A DNA stretch of 64,000 bases from contig NC_089316.1 in NCBI RefSeq assembly GCF_036669915.1, positions 20,952,554-21,016,553 on the forward strand, written 5' to 3'. Positions within the stretch are counted from its first letter, which is position 1. The number at the start of each line of letters is the position of its first letter. Of this stretch, positions 48,201 to 60,148 are shown piece by piece. The position numbers and the translations under genes were made by a program. The DNA comes from Pocillopora verrucosa. Its lineage: Eukaryota > Cnidaria > Anthozoa > Scleractinia > Pocilloporidae. Below the pieces are notes generated by a model that was not told where the DNA came from, did no database searches, and was given only the letters and a program-made list of their open reading frames with translations.

Positions 48201-50395
48201 CGATGAGTCTTTGCAGTTCCGTTCAAATTAGACATTGCTACGTTAATTTCACAACAGACAACGAAGGAATTCAACGAGAAAAAGCTGCATCAAAACTCCT
48301 CCTCTCGATGAAAGACAAGAGTTACACACGTGATTGCACCAAACAAACGAGCAAAATCCCACGACTTCAAAACATAGACTTGAATTTACTTACAATTACT
48401 TTTCACTTAAGTTTGTTTACCAAACCAGCACCGTTGTGGTTGTTGTTGCTGTTGTTGTTGTTAATTTTTTCAAAGCGTGCATGTGTTTTTTTCTTGCGCG
48501 CTTTCTAATTGACAGGTGTCAAATTGTGACAGATTTGTACAAAAAATGTTCGAAACTCTGTTTGGAAGTCTGTTAAATCACCTTTTTCATTACACAAACA
48601 AGAACATTTCGGTGAAGCCATTCTTTAATTTGCATTATCTCAGTCTGTTCCACTTACTCGTTTAAAAAAATTTTTAGTTCATGGAGGAGCTTGCCGTAAT
48701 TACAGCCCTGACTCTTTTGGAAAACATTTCGTTAGGTATACGAAAAAACTTTTATTCACCAACCAAGGTCGGCCCACATTGGGAAAAAACTGTGCACTTT
48801 GCCTAAAGTACCGGTGGTCAAGACTTCGGGCACAATCTTCGGGCACAATTCAGTAAATAACATTTATCACTAAGTACAAGAAACACACACACGCACACAC
48901 ACAGAAAAATAAAATACTTCGATTCGTTATGTTCAAATAACATACATACATACACTCACTGATCTCAGTGAACACGCCTTGTAACTTGTGGCAAGGGAAA
49001 ATTCCGTTGGCTGGATTATCCTAACCGCAGCGCGCTGGACAAGAGTTGTAAAATGTACAATTTCGATCCCTGTTTTCCAGCTGTAGTCGATGCAAAAAAG
49101 GACAATACTAGGGTAACTCAATTTTTCCTTTGAAACATGTGTCCCGGAAATTAGTATGTTCAACTACTTATACGCGCCTTAAAATTCATTCACCACTCAC
49201 ACGTACCAGTTAGGTGAGCTGAGCATATTTTGTGAACAATATTTTTACTTTTGAGAAGCAAGAGCAATTTTCATGACACAACTGCAAGACTCTAATTTTT
49301 CAGCACAGAATACATCATAACATAGCCCGCGTGCTTCCCCTATACAAGTCCTATTGAGCCGCTATGAACAAAATCTTTATTTACGCACGGGCGTGCGTAA
49401 ATAAGATGACGTGAGTTTTTTATTTTTTTATTTTTCCTGGCTTCAGAATTTCAGTCCTGTTAAGCTGCAGTGCGGTTTCCTTCCCTTAGAAATACGGAAG
49501 AAACCAGCGATGAACTGCCCAATTTTTAAATCGGCATTAACCTTTTAGGTCCCGATCCACTGGGAATTTATTCATGAGTTCATTTGGCTTTGTTTTTGTC
49601 CATTTTCCCCGTAAACTTTGCGCATTTCATTCACGCTTATCGGTTAACTGGATCAAAAGTTCTCGCTCAAAACAAAGTATAAAATGTGTCGTGTTTTTGA
49701 TCAGCCAATAGGGACGTTTGTTTACTTTTTTGTGCGTTGTGAGAATCTTGCACTCTATCACAATAAAAGGCTTCTTCGCGCAGATCTTTGTCGCTCTGTT
49801 ATAAAAGAATTTGCTCATGCTTTTAGGTGTGCGTATATCGAATTTTGGATGTACTTGGGAAGTTTGGAGAGCACTCAAAAAACTAGAGTTGCTCTCGGCT
49901 GCGCCTCGAGCTACTCTTACGCATTTTTCGTGCTCTCCAAATTTCCTGCGTGCATCCATAACTAAATATACACACGCTAAGCATGAACAAATTCTTAACT
50001 TAACGGTTGGAATGTGATCTTACCTCCGGGCGTCTCGCAAATATAGGCATTTCTATTAAGTGTAGAGATACTATTAAAGAGGCCTCCATTCTTAGATATG
50101 TCTGCCCTTTGGTCGTTACCACCTGGCTCAGAATCTCGCCATTTCGAAATATTCAGTGTTTCTCCACTCAGCCAAGTCCAAACCCTGCCTTTCTTCTCTA
50201 AACCAATGTGCCACGCACTAGCATTCGAAGTACCACGATTTTGAATCTCACGATTGATAAACTGCCATTCTTCCTCAGTTTCTATGGAGACTAAATAACC
50301 TTTCTGGTAGGAGCAAGCACGATTGTTGTTACCCCAATCTCTTCCGCTTTTCGAAAAAAAGTAAGAGGAGTTTTTGAAACAGGCTGCTTGGCACT
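39043..50395 (-). CDS. Adhesion GPCR with two C-type lectin domains, 19 exons, 5' end missing
   Basis: Exons (minus): 50395-50024, 46738-46340, 44493-44441, 44344-44285, 44004-43806, 43385-43278, 43058-42971, 42727-42637, 42569-42520, 42273-42156, 42063-41960, 41722-41620, 41511-41361, 41007-40926, 40772-40706, 40017-39929, 39754-39634, 39364-39323, 39207-39043. Every junction is in phase, giving 819 residues after an unseen signal-peptide exon. Order: CTLD2, CTLD1, Ser/Pro linker, GAIN, GPS, seven helices, 54-residue tail. Proteins of this class bind extracellular ligands and signal through G proteins after self-cleavage at the GPS. The donor at 43278 (GTTTGT) is weak. The gene is intact, unlike its neighbours. 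Ligand and G-protein partner are unknown. Confidence 0.88.
39323..42063 (-). CDS. Seven-transmembrane block of the adhesion GPCR
   Basis: Nine exons encode TM1 (ITYVGLSLSIVGILLTLILY), TM2 (GAGQIIFLAGIN), TM3 (QYFMMAAFCWMLIEGIYLYF), TM4 (YHVISWGLPVIMVAISL), TM5 (NLIWIFVAFVAFIEVLNIMI), TM6 (MIPLLGITWLFGLLSP) and TM7 (FVYIFTILNSAQGFLIFALH). The motifs FCWMLIEG, SWGLP and GITWLFG are characteristic of family B2 adhesion receptors. Confidence 0.92.
41051..41289. mobile_element. 239-bp CGGAAAC-rich insertion in a GPCR intron
   Basis: The paralogous intron at 57780 reads straight from 'ttactgcatg' to 'acaaca', so this block is an insertion. Its ends are imperfect inverted repeats ('gcgcagagcgaaat' against 'atttcgtcctgtgatg'). 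The inside carries many 'cggaaac'/'gtttccg' motifs in both orientations. A 3-bp 'atg' duplication flanks it. It is most like a MITE. Confidence 0.65.
42156..42569 (-). CDS. GPS motif exons of the adhesion GPCR
   Basis: Two exons (42569-42520 and 42273-42156) join as RCMFWSGLSKSFAEKGCHIV and VCSCNHLTHFAVLMDY. The pattern C-x-F-W ... C-x-C-N-H-L-T is the canonical GPCR proteolysis site, with cleavage expected between L and T. The Thr after the cut would start the tethered agonist THFAVLM. All catalytic features are present. Confidence 0.93.
42637..44344 (-). CDS. Stalk and GAIN domain exons of the adhesion GPCR
   Basis: Five exons encode an alpha-helical subdomain (EAVTVFEDFTFEIENVT, SIFTVAEAVEKFALSYSK), then beta segments VYFEEQQWRARIDIASSNF, LLVVFVYKDLHDLLLTDQAI and YVNSRIIAVTMDPKP. 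Helices first and beta sandwich second is the GAIN-A/GAIN-B order. NFEENG...VVFVYKDL is a frequent GAIN-B pattern. Confidence 0.85.
44441..44493 (-). CDS. Short Ser/Pro linker exon of the adhesion GPCR
   Basis: It encodes DSSFATSPSPSPSLAQQL between CTLD1 and the stalk; phase 1 in, phase 0 out. In the paralogue (60905-61040) the same exon has expanded through a 12-bp repeat to about 50 residues of Ser/Pro. Such a segment is probably an extended, O-glycosylated spacer. Confidence 0.75.
44494..46339. other. Large intron between linker and CTLD1, spanning the duplication junction
   Basis: The unit 1/unit 2 junction lies near 45715-45725 inside this intron. No exon is visible. The part at 45440-45710 matches 62090-62360. 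Confidence 0.5.
46340..46738 (-). CDS. C-type lectin domain exon, CTLD1 copy B
   Basis: It encodes ECPNITFNNSWYIISVDGWS, SFETEEEWNFINDEIQRR, WSIGLEKKAGKWTW, CKWGKGEPGGEHHAAF and YICEISK. It is phase 1-1 and 399 bp. It joins in frame to CTLD2 upstream and the Ser/Pro linker downstream. It is intact and is the reference for the frameshifted copy C at 63452. Confidence 0.87.
47725..47890. repeat. Dispersed 'tttacggtggcca' repeat, long copy
   Basis: This copy has both halves of the family: 'ggtaagtttctaaaaagac', 'gtcggtgggaga' and, 100 bp later, 'aaactctttacggtggcca'. It links the fragments at 3936 and 9405. It lies in the intron between CTLD2 and CTLD1 of the adhesion GPCR gene. Confidence 0.65.
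49318..49990. mobile_element. About 670-bp fold-back insertion next to CTLD2 copy B
   Basis: The matching place in unit 1 (33555-33600) runs directly from the 'cagcacataatg' context into 'ggttggaatgtgatc', so this block was inserted. It contains a hairpin with 12-bp perfect arms ('ttatttacgcac', 49377-49404). Near the right end is a 50-bp imperfect inverted repeat (49828-49882 against 49924-49976) sharing 'tttggagagcac'. No transposase is recognisable. Confidence 0.6.
50024..50395 (-). CDS. C-type lectin domain exon, CTLD2 copy B
   Basis: It encodes CQAACFKNSSYFFSKSGRDW, SIETEEEWQFINREIQNR, WHIGLEKKGRVWTW, ISKWRDSEPGGNDQ and AYICETPG, after acceptor 'tttctttctcatag'. It is phase 1-1. The calcium motif is SEPGGND, less canonical than copy A. 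It is the first exon recognised for the adhesion GPCR gene; the signal peptide should lie further upstream. Confidence 0.86.
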
Positions 50396-50466
50396 CTATG
50401 AGAAAGAACAAATGAATAAATAAATAAACGAAAAAAACGCATACTGATGATAACAATAAAGCTGAT

Positions 50467-50689
50467 ACGAATATAGAAGCGATCCTCAATCCTCTATGAA
50501 CGGTTATATACGGGAATTGAATGCATGACCTCTGCGATACCGGTGTAGCGCTCTACCAACTGAGCTAACAGGCCAACTGGCAACTGAATTTTTTTTTTCG
50601 GGCCACATTTTCTCTACTACTTAAGTAGTGTTCATAACTGTTCATCAACCGCAGTGAACATATATGATTTTCATATATTTACAGTATGG
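50467..50689 (-). mobile_element. tRNA-derived SINE insertion
   Basis: The minus strand reads 'gttagctcagttggtagag' and 'accggtatcgcagaggtca' (50504-50574), with the A box and D loop of a tRNA gene but a decayed T arm. The insert is flanked by 'aataaagctgat' (50455-50466) and 'aataatgctgat' (50690-50701), a likely 12-bp target-site duplication. Unit 1 has the empty site 'aacaataatgatgga' near 34045. A polymerase III-derived element is the best reading; it is not a working tRNA. Confidence 0.78.
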
Positions 50690-50701
50690 AATAATGCTGA
50701 T

Positions 50702-53700
50702 GATGGACACGAAAAAGTGTTTTTTATACAATTAATTTTAATAGCAAACGATGGGCATTAAAATCCTCTACCTCACTAAAGCAAAAATTACAATTAGGCT
50801 ACGTAACGTTTTTAAAGTGGAAATTGGGGAGATCAGGGTAAAAGCACCGTTATTCATTGAATTTTTGTTTTGCTCTCCAACTTACGTTTTAAATCACAAT
50901 CCGATGTAATTCTAACAGGAGGTCTATGGCTCATTATTGGCATAATCAGTCAGATATTATCTATTTTTTACCGTTCATGTTAAGGTGCATAAATATTAAA
51001 ATTGAAATTACACTGCCTAACCTGTTCCTGGCAAATCCGTCAACAAATGAAGGATGACTGTGGAAGAAAATAAGCAAATAAATTGATTGTTATCTCAAGA
51101 ATAACATTTGAAACAATGAAAAAGTTTATTAGATTTCGAGTAAGATGGTGCTAATGCATTTTATTTCCTACACGCCCTTTGATATCTACCCACGAATTTA
51201 TTACCTTAGTAGGGAGCAGACAGAGAAATTTTGATTAATGCCGCATCTTCGCAATTTACCAACCAGCTGAACAAAACTTGTTAAATGCGGAAAATATTTT
51301 TAAGGATACAGTAGACCTTCGCGAATGAACTCCGGAAAATTCTTTAAACGGGTTATTCGAAGTGTAACCAAATTATAAAACAATGAAAAGGATGTAAAAT
51401 GCGCTATCCAGAATAAAAATGATGTTTCGTTTTAGTTTGCAGCAATTCAAAACGGACGACGGCTGTTTCTTTAAGCGAAGGAATCGGGTTTCAAATCTGA
51501 CCGCTCAAATAACAGTTCTGCACAATTTGAATCTTGAGCGATTGGTCTCCAAAATTTTGTGAGGAAATTTCCATATTCTTGGGTGTTACTAAACTATGGA
51601 TCAGCAGACCGTGGAACCTCCGGAACCCATATATATATATATATATTTTTTTTTTTTTTGGGTTTTTTTTGTATATGAAGAGCAATGAGATAAGTATAAA
51701 GTTTTCTCTCGGGTACAAAGAAGAGAAATATGTTTAAATTTTCCATGACGTCCGATTTGGCGAACAGTTAGCAGTCATTTACCCTGAGTGTTAATAATTA
51801 AAAAATAATTTGAAAGCTTAAACGGTTTGAATTCCGCAATATATGAATAACGCCTCATCCGAAGGCTCTCAGCGAACCTTTAGGCTGGAATTTATTGCAC
51901 ATGACCCTGGAATGAGGAACACGAGGCATAAAGTAACATCATCGCCCGTAATGCTCGTAGAATTTCAGGGTAATCCATTAAACACGACTGGATAGAGGAC
52001 TTTATTAAAAGCCCAATTTTTTTACTTGAGCATAAATCAAAAAAGAAAAAAAAGGAGTTCATTGCTGAATTTTAATACATAAAAAATATTATATTTTTAA
52101 GGGTTATTTCAATTATGTTTCTGTGAGTGCACTTCATATTAACCCCTCAGCTTATTCTGAAAATCAATTATCAAAATTCAAGAAGAGGTATGGTGTTTTA
52201 ACGTACGATGATTAAGGAAAAAGTACACCAATTCAACCATTTTTTCCAACCCCACGGTCGAATATCAAACTTGAAATCAGTCTAATCTAGTTCCAAGTGG
52301 ACCCTGTTGATTAAGTTCGATCGTTTGTCTAAGCACGTCGAATGTACAACAACCATCTGAAGCATAAAAAGAGGAGACGTCTTTCCCTTTTGACATCTTG
52401 TCATAGTGACCTAAGACGACAGCAATTAGGCTATTGTGTTCCTGCATCCTTAATTTGGCTGCTAAAGCTGTTTTTTGGACCACCATGACGCAAAAAATAT
52501 GACCACCACGTGAATGTCTCGCTTGTGCTATTTGCTTTATGATTACTTTGCTCTGTATAAATTGCTTCAGGAATCCAATTTATAAGAGATCCTTCTTCAG
52601 TTATAAACTAAGATTTTAATGCGGACATCTTTAGAGTCTGGTATGTTTTGTTTTAATTAAGAGTGCCAAATAACCACGACCTGACAATTTTTTTCACGGA
52701 TTGGTTTGGCTGACTTTCACAGGACGTCCCGAAATCGATATAATTTTTTCGCAAATGGAAAGTCAAGATATTACTGAGGTAGTTCTAACATAGCGCACAA
52801 CTTTAAAAAAAAAACTGCACACTTTGTTGAACTCAGTTGCACTCATCTCGCAATCCATCAAGCGCACGATGCTAATATAGGTTGCTGTCAATAGCTGTCT
52901 TTGCACTTATACGAATGTGTCATTCCGGGTTATTAATTTTTTTTAAAAATTATTTGGAATTGTATGGAAAGTGAAAAATATTGAAAAACCTATAATAATG
53001 ATAATGTTGATGATACAAAGATCCCCAAGTTTTGCTTTAATGATGGACCGATAGGTTAGAAAAGACATGTGTAGAGTTCGGTTTGTGTCGTAATTAGAGC
53101 TCCGTAGGAATAAAAATCGAAATAACTATTTAAAAAATGGAAAGTTAATTTTGACGGTGTCATAGCTACCTAAGAAAAAACAGGAATAACTAGTGTCGTA
53201 CTTACCCAGCATAAAGCATGTTAAAAGGGTTTTGGAAATTTTGACGGATTCATTGCCATTTATAATCCACTTCATCGTAACCAAGATAATCAAAGGTTGC
53301 CGTCGAGAGTTATCGTTACGCTTAAAGTTGATTCACCTCGCTTTAGAGTTGCGGATTTGAGGCATCCTCGTAAAACCCCTTCGTACGATTTAGCGTTTAA
53401 TGCAAATCATGATCTCTGATCACATGGTCATGGCGTTTGCCTCCATTTTTGTTCTTTCTGTCATAGACGGACCAATGGGCAAAAAGCAGCTTCCACCAGA
53501 TGTAGAGCATTGTTTCTATTAATACAATAAAAAAAAACCACCACATTATAAAACACTTTTTGTAGTTGAAGTTTTGTAAAGAAGCAGCTCAAAAGTAATT
53601 GATGTTAAGAATGGTAGTTTCTTTATGAGCTCTGCTATATGAAAGTTGTCTTAAACAAACTTCTGTTTTATCAACGGGCAGCAAAAGCTAGTATGCCATC

Positions 53701-55759
53701 TGTTCGTATGCATAAATGGAAATGATTCCTTTTTATTCATCTCGCCTATGACATGCTGCACGTTTCATTTGATGGGTCTAATTACTTCGTATGCCTTCGA
53801 CAGTGATGGACTGACTCGTTCGTGTGTTAATTAAGGTGTATTATTATTTTTATACCACGCAAACTCCGATTCAAAAGATTTCTTCTCGGTTATCTCAGAT
53901 CATAAGTTCGATGTGAATTTACATAAAGTTAATCGTTATTTTATCAGAAAACCAACGTAGGTTAACGGCCATAGTTTAATGTTCAGCCTCCAATACAACT
54001 CTCCCCTGCAAAAGCGTCGTGCAGACCATCACTTTTGTGTTCAAATGTTTGAATTCCAACATTTTAGAAGGAGCGGTGAGGTCAAATGCTCTTTGTGCGA
54101 GACGTTCCTGGGTCAGAGTGATGTGCTCTGTGGGCGAGACATTATACTCTACTACTAATCTCTCTGCGCTCAAGGAATAATTGATTATTTATTCTGGAAT
54201 ATTCCCTAGTCCTAGTTGCGATGTATTTAGTCAATCGAAGCTTGAAACGCTTTCACCTATTGCATTTGAGTGGTGTAGATAGAAATATGCTTGCATATTC
54301 CAGGATAATTTTTTTTTACTTCTTTCGCTTAAATCGTACGCTTCGTTATCCATGAATATTTATAAATTGGTATGACGTAACCTAGACTGTTGTAAATAAT
54401 CGACTCCTTCTCTGGCTTACTGAAATTCCTATTCAACGCTTCGTCTCCGCTTCTCACTTTAAATTGTATACTCTGTCTAAAATTAAAGTTCTTTAATCGC
54501 TGTTGAATGATGTGTACCGAATAGTTTATAATCTCTTGGTTTATGCCATTTCCGGGTAACATTGGCCCAATTGAATTCCCTATTAATCGATGTATTTTCG
54601 ATTCAAACCGATACTCCTTATCTTAGGAATAGCGAATAACAAATGGGTAAATGTAACTGATCCACAAAATATCCAGTCATGGGGGGTTTTTCTGTTCTTT
54701 CTAAATTAGATGTTTATTTACTCAAACATTTACGTATTCATCTACTTATTCATTAAGCAACAACTTTGAATGTCAGCGTCATGTGCTGAGACTATTATTA
54801 TCATTTAATCGACAGAAAGAACATCATTTATCAACAAACCCAACTAATTTATTAAACAACTTGTAATATTCTTACCAAGGAGCGACTCTTAAAGGAAGTA
54901 TAATAATTATCCTTAAATAAACTGATTGAGGCCCACCACAAACTATTTCTTAGCTCAACACCGACACAATTTCACAGTTGTCTCTAAAGTGCCTCCAAAT
55001 TAACAATCTTCCACAGTAGCTCTCTCTCAGTATAGCTCTCTGAAAAGTCAGTCACTCTCGACAACAACAAGTACTACTGCTTCACGACCGTCAGGCCTTA
55101 TGTACAAAGCATTCTCAAAAATTCCGGAAGCTTACAACACAACTATATTGGTAGTGTCTTTACATCATAACTACGTTACCTAATAAAATGCTCCAGAAAG
55201 TTCCTTGGTTTTTCATTTCTGCATGACTGGGCTTCAGTTATTATTATCCATAGTAAAAAGTAATGACAGTGTTGGGTGAGAAGTTTGTAAACTTAATAAG
55301 TGAAACGTCGAATATGAAATAATCATGCAGTAGGCACAGAAAGTTAGCGCGAAAGAATCAAAAGATAAATACATTTAATTAAAGCTGCGTGCGAGAGTGG
55401 TTTTTAAAGAAAGAAGAGTCGTGATTTCATGGCAACGCCTCGTCTGTTGCAGACTGTGGTCTTAGTCGAAGGACAGTCATCAAGGTACTGAGCCATTAGA
55501 AATTTAAATTTATAGATTTATAGCTTTATTTCGATGAATCTTGCCTGCAAATTTACCATCGCCTAGAAAGTAAACTTATAATCCTAAAGAAGATAGTTTA
55601 CAATCACAGCTAGTTGAGTGCTTAAACAATAATGATAAAAAAGACCTTTTTTTCAGCTGGAGATCGCAAGTCAGATCGATCGAAACCGACTTATTGCTGT
55701 TAAATAAGTGATTGTACTAAGTAATTGACTGTCATTTCCGGTTGGCTGGATCCAGTTAT
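50702..55759. other. Duplicated non-coding block (unit 2), presumed 5' region of the adhesion GPCR gene
   Basis: It aligns with 34.06-38.99 kb. Shared open frames are absent. An AT/T-rich simple tract lies at 51631-51670. It should contain promoter and signal-peptide exon of the intact adhesion GPCR gene, which were not identified. Confidence 0.55.
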
Positions 55760-58628
55760 TTAAGTTAAGTGCGAATTGGATTCAAATGCAGCACAAGACT
55801 GCAATTCAACTGCCCATACATCGCCGACCCGGCCACTTGGATTGACCTGTGAGCTCTTCCTTATGGAGTTGTTCTTTAAAGAAGATGGAAAACACAACAT
55901 TCATCTTTCTTTTGAATCGCTCTCTGATCTGCAGATAGACGAACAACATGAAATATGGTCCTTAACACTAGTACTCGGATATCTATCGAAACACTAAAGA
56001 CTGATGATATGGAGTTAATAATCGGTTTGATGTTTTTTCTTACCTGAGTGTTTCGCATGCACTGCAGAGCAAAAATTAGGAAACCCTGCAGCAGAAACAT
56101 GATATTAGGATCATTACTTTTTACAATATGCAAACAAACTAGTCAAATATCTATTAAGATTTCCAAGAAAGAAGGAAAATTGCATATCTCATAATTCAAA
56201 AGAGGTCTGTCTTATCTTGCCTGGTTAATAGCTTTGTGTTTTTAAAATTCCAAAAAAATATCATATGACAATTGTAACGATGTCTTACTTGGTTAGAAAA
56301 TAAAATAATGATAGAGATTGAATGATTTTGAATGTTACCATCGAACACTGACCTGAGCAGAGTTAAGTATGGTGAAGATGTAAACGAAACCTTTATGTAC
56401 AGGCGAGAGGAGACCGAATAGCCACGTGACACCCAGCAGAGGAATCATCACCACGCATGCTTTGATGCCAATTCTAGGAGTTAAAAATAGAACATTCCTT
56501 TATTTTCCTTTGACAAGGATTTTTCAGTTTTAGATATCGTAAGGCTTTACTGATTAGGGAATATAGAAGTTGGGCGAATAGAGCCTCACAGGAAGACATA
56601 GCAACCTCTTCCGCTATTTTGTTATATTTTTATGATGTGAACCGTACCGTATTTTCTGAGAATGGTCTTCTTCCCTTGTTGGCTGCAACAAATTGGTCAT
56701 CTCCTTTATGACTCGTACTAGTATCAAGATATTGAGCTAAAGAATACAATAAAAATAAATTGATTTTTTAGAGACGGTTATCGAATAGACAAAGCAGGAG
56801 AGGATCCTTTACAGAGACGTTACTAGTTTGGTAACAAGCTTGGGATAAAGAGTCATTTACAGGGAATAGAACTCTCAACCGGGGGACCTAGATTATGAGC
56901 TTCGATTATCAGACAATGAGCTAAAGAAATCGCGAACTAAAGTGTCTGAACTGAATGAACCATGCAAAGTGAATCCTTATGTTAAATGACATAAATTTGA
57001 TATCTCCTACTCCTCCTGCTTCTTTCATCTTGTTCAATGTTTTTTAAGAGTTATTTTTGCACGAAAAAAATTTCTTGGTATATCAATGTGAAACAGTGAG
57101 AGAACATCAACAAGGAAGGGCAAGAATCTTTTTTCTCATACGATGAAGTAAAAGATGGAGAGTTTATGAAGCTATCTTTTGCCTGTGAAGACATTGTCTC
57201 AACAGATTTTACTCGCTATTGAAAGCGGCCATCATTAAATTAAAATTGACCAGCATTCTCATAAACAGCAGGTACGTCCAAAGTTTGTTGTGAGTAAATA
57301 GGAAAAGGAAAATGGTAAATATTGCGTGGGGTCATATCATTAATATTTAATTCTTTTTTTGAAGAGCAGAGAAAAAAATGTTTAGCAGCAAGTAGTCCAG
57401 GTATACCAATCACAATCACCAACACTAATCATAAACTCACAACTTCAATGAAAGCCACAAAGGCGACGAAAATCCAGATCAGGTTGTTAGTCGAGGAAAG
57501 CCAGCAACTAAACTCGAAGAAATGAAACACAAGAAAAACACACAAATCCTCAGCAAATGAATTGATACCGATTTCAAACTATATGCAAAAACAAACAAAA
57601 AACATTAAACGAATTAAAAGGGGAAGAGCAAGAAGAAACCGTTAAATTTTTTTCTTATTGTTTATTACTCGTATGGCTTTGTAACCCTTCTTTTCCAGCA
57701 GCGATGCCGAGTGAAATGGCCACCATGATCAGTGGAAGACCTACCCATATAGAAAGGAAGGAAATCGAAACACCTTACTGCATGACAACACTAGATTTGG
57801 CGATCCGAAAGCATGGTGATAGTTACAAGTGCATGTTTTAAAATAAAAAAAACTAACCCCATGAGATGACATGATATATGTACATCTTGGTGTTAATGTT
57901 GTAAACTTTCACGACGAAGAGGTAGAGATAAATTCTCTTGATCAGCATCCAACAGAAAGCGGCCATCAAGAAATACTGCATCAGAGCTGCTACTGTAACA
58001 CAGGCAGCCTGTGAAAAGAAAGAGTTTTCGTATACTTCTTAACGGTGCAAAGAGTAAACTCGTTCTATAGACAGAAGGAGAGGCCACTGGCGAGGCCTTC
58101 CGGCGAGGAAGATGATCTGTCCAGCTCCAATGGACGCAGAAACACTCAGTCGAATTTAAGAGAGAGGTTGACAAAGAGCTCTGATGAAATAATAGTAAAA
58201 AAAAAAGAAAATAACGAATTAGACAAAAGCAAAAACGACAATAACAGCAACATACTGAAGACATGATTTGGTCAAACGTTCGTGATGGGGCATGAAATGT
58301 AGCTTGAATTGGTGAATTATCCAACATGCATGTTCTTGTTTGCGTGGAGAGTTGCATTGAGATCTCACTTCTCCCCAGCCGTGTTAAGGAGAGTTAAGAA
58401 TCTACCTCATTATTATTCAGGTACATTACTTACGTGAGCAAAGAATAAAGTATTAATGTTAAAAGTATCCCGACGATGGAAAGGCTCAGTCCCGCGTAGG
58501 TGATAATTTTCAGAATTGTTTCGTCCTCCTCGGTGAGCTGTGTTAAAAAAAGAAAAATTTAATGACAATATTAAGTTAGTTCATTGAGCCCATAAAATTA
58601 TTGAGTAAGGCAAAAATAATTTTGTTAC

Positions 58629-58746
58629 CTTTTTGCTACCGTCGTAGTCCATTAAGACGGCAAAATGCGTCAAATGATTGCAGCTGCAGATTGTTTCGTC
58701 TGAGTTGCTTTTTGATGTAACTACATGGCATCCTTCCTCTGAAAAG
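58629..58746 (-). pseudogene. GPS exon of the degraded adhesion GPCR
   Basis: The exon is the same length as its partner (118 bp) and still reads SFSEEGCHVVTSKSNSDETI then CSCNHLTHFAVLMDY. The cleavage motif HL|T is intact, so this exon alone shows no decay. Confidence 0.85.
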
Positions 58747-60148
58747 CTGTCGGACATGCAAAAAAAAAGTAAAGTTAAAAAATTATTCATAGTTTGGGGA
58801 AGAGGTGATGACAATTTTGCACTAAGATTTTCTTCCATTGTAGTCATAGCTACGAGAACATTTCAATCAGACTTCCCCTCTCTAAAAAACGACATGTTGG
58901 CTTCCAGGAAAGTGATCATCTGCGCGAAAACATCTGAGAAAGTTCATTCACTCTCCCCCATACTTAATTTAAATTAAGAAGGAATAAATACAATACAATA
59001 ACATATTGTAGTCTTTTTACCTTTTGTTGAGGCCACTCCAAAACATACAGCGCTTCTCCACAGTCAAGACCTGAAAATGGATTTTATCTTGTCAGAATAA
59101 ATCAAAACAACGCATAGAAACTAATTTTCATGTTACCTTTAGGTATCTGAACTTTAGGATGACATTTTCTCGCAATGTCTCTGGCTTGGGGTCTACAGTT
59201 ACGGCCATTATCCTGGAGTTGATATACCTGTGAAGAAATTGTATTTGAAAATGGACCAGAACCAAGGAAGTAATATTACATATTTTTTGTAGATTCAAGC
59301 CAATATTTCTTGAAGTGGAATGGTTAGAGACAAGCAGGGAGTTTTCCAACTTTCCAAAAAGGGTTTTTGGAAAGTTTATCAGTTCAGTTTAGTTGAACTT
59401 AGATATTATGTGTTTCCGTGTTATGTTTTTTTGGAGGTAAACGACATGGAGTTATATGAAAATAACGGCACCTTTGGTTGTCTGTTTCACTCCTGATGGC
59501 TTGATCTGTCAGAAGTAGGTCATGCGATAAACCAAAGTGTCGAACTAAGTAAAGGAACAGATGAATCGATGACATCCAACAATAATGTTTCTAAAAAGTT
59601 GGGCTTATAACTGAGTTCTTGCATTATCTAGCTATAGGAAATTAGACCACTCATTCGGTCAGTCAGCGAGTCAGTAAGCAACAAAGGAACAGATTTTGAA
59701 ACTAAACGGGCTTGAGTGCCGCAACCTCACCCATTAATGGGGAAACGATCCTTTCTGAAGTCTTCATTTTACTCTGGTGTCGCTTGCTATAATTAAGAAC
59801 GAATTTTTCGACGGCCTCTGCCACCTCAAAGATGGATTTTTTTCAGTGTTTTAACTTCTTTCACGCTGGGCTTGTCTTTTGTGAAGTTCTTGATTTTTAT
59901 GGTGAAATCTTCAAACACAGCTACCGCTTCGTACAATTACATAAAATATTACCATGTCATTGACTAGCGAGTTTCATATATACAATTCATACCAAAGATG
60001 CGGAAAAAGTCCAGCAGGAGGCCCCAAATGGTGTTCAGGGTATTCATTGGCCAAAGAACTCTTTTAGGAGACTGCATTATTTTTTAAGCCTCACCATCCT
60101 CACCTCATATGGCTTGAATAGTGGTTTATCCTTAAAGGTTATATATTT

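Noticed and set aside
50504..50574. A tRNA gene on the minus strand
   Set aside because: The D arm and anticodon region are tRNA-like, but the T arm is altered and no acceptor stem pairs. Flanking target-site duplications show a SINE.
57893..58357. A 154-codon minus-strand frame as a separate gene
   Set aside because: It arises because the 2-bp deletion and lost donor fuse the TM2 exon, intron and TM3 exon of the dead GPCR in a shifted frame.
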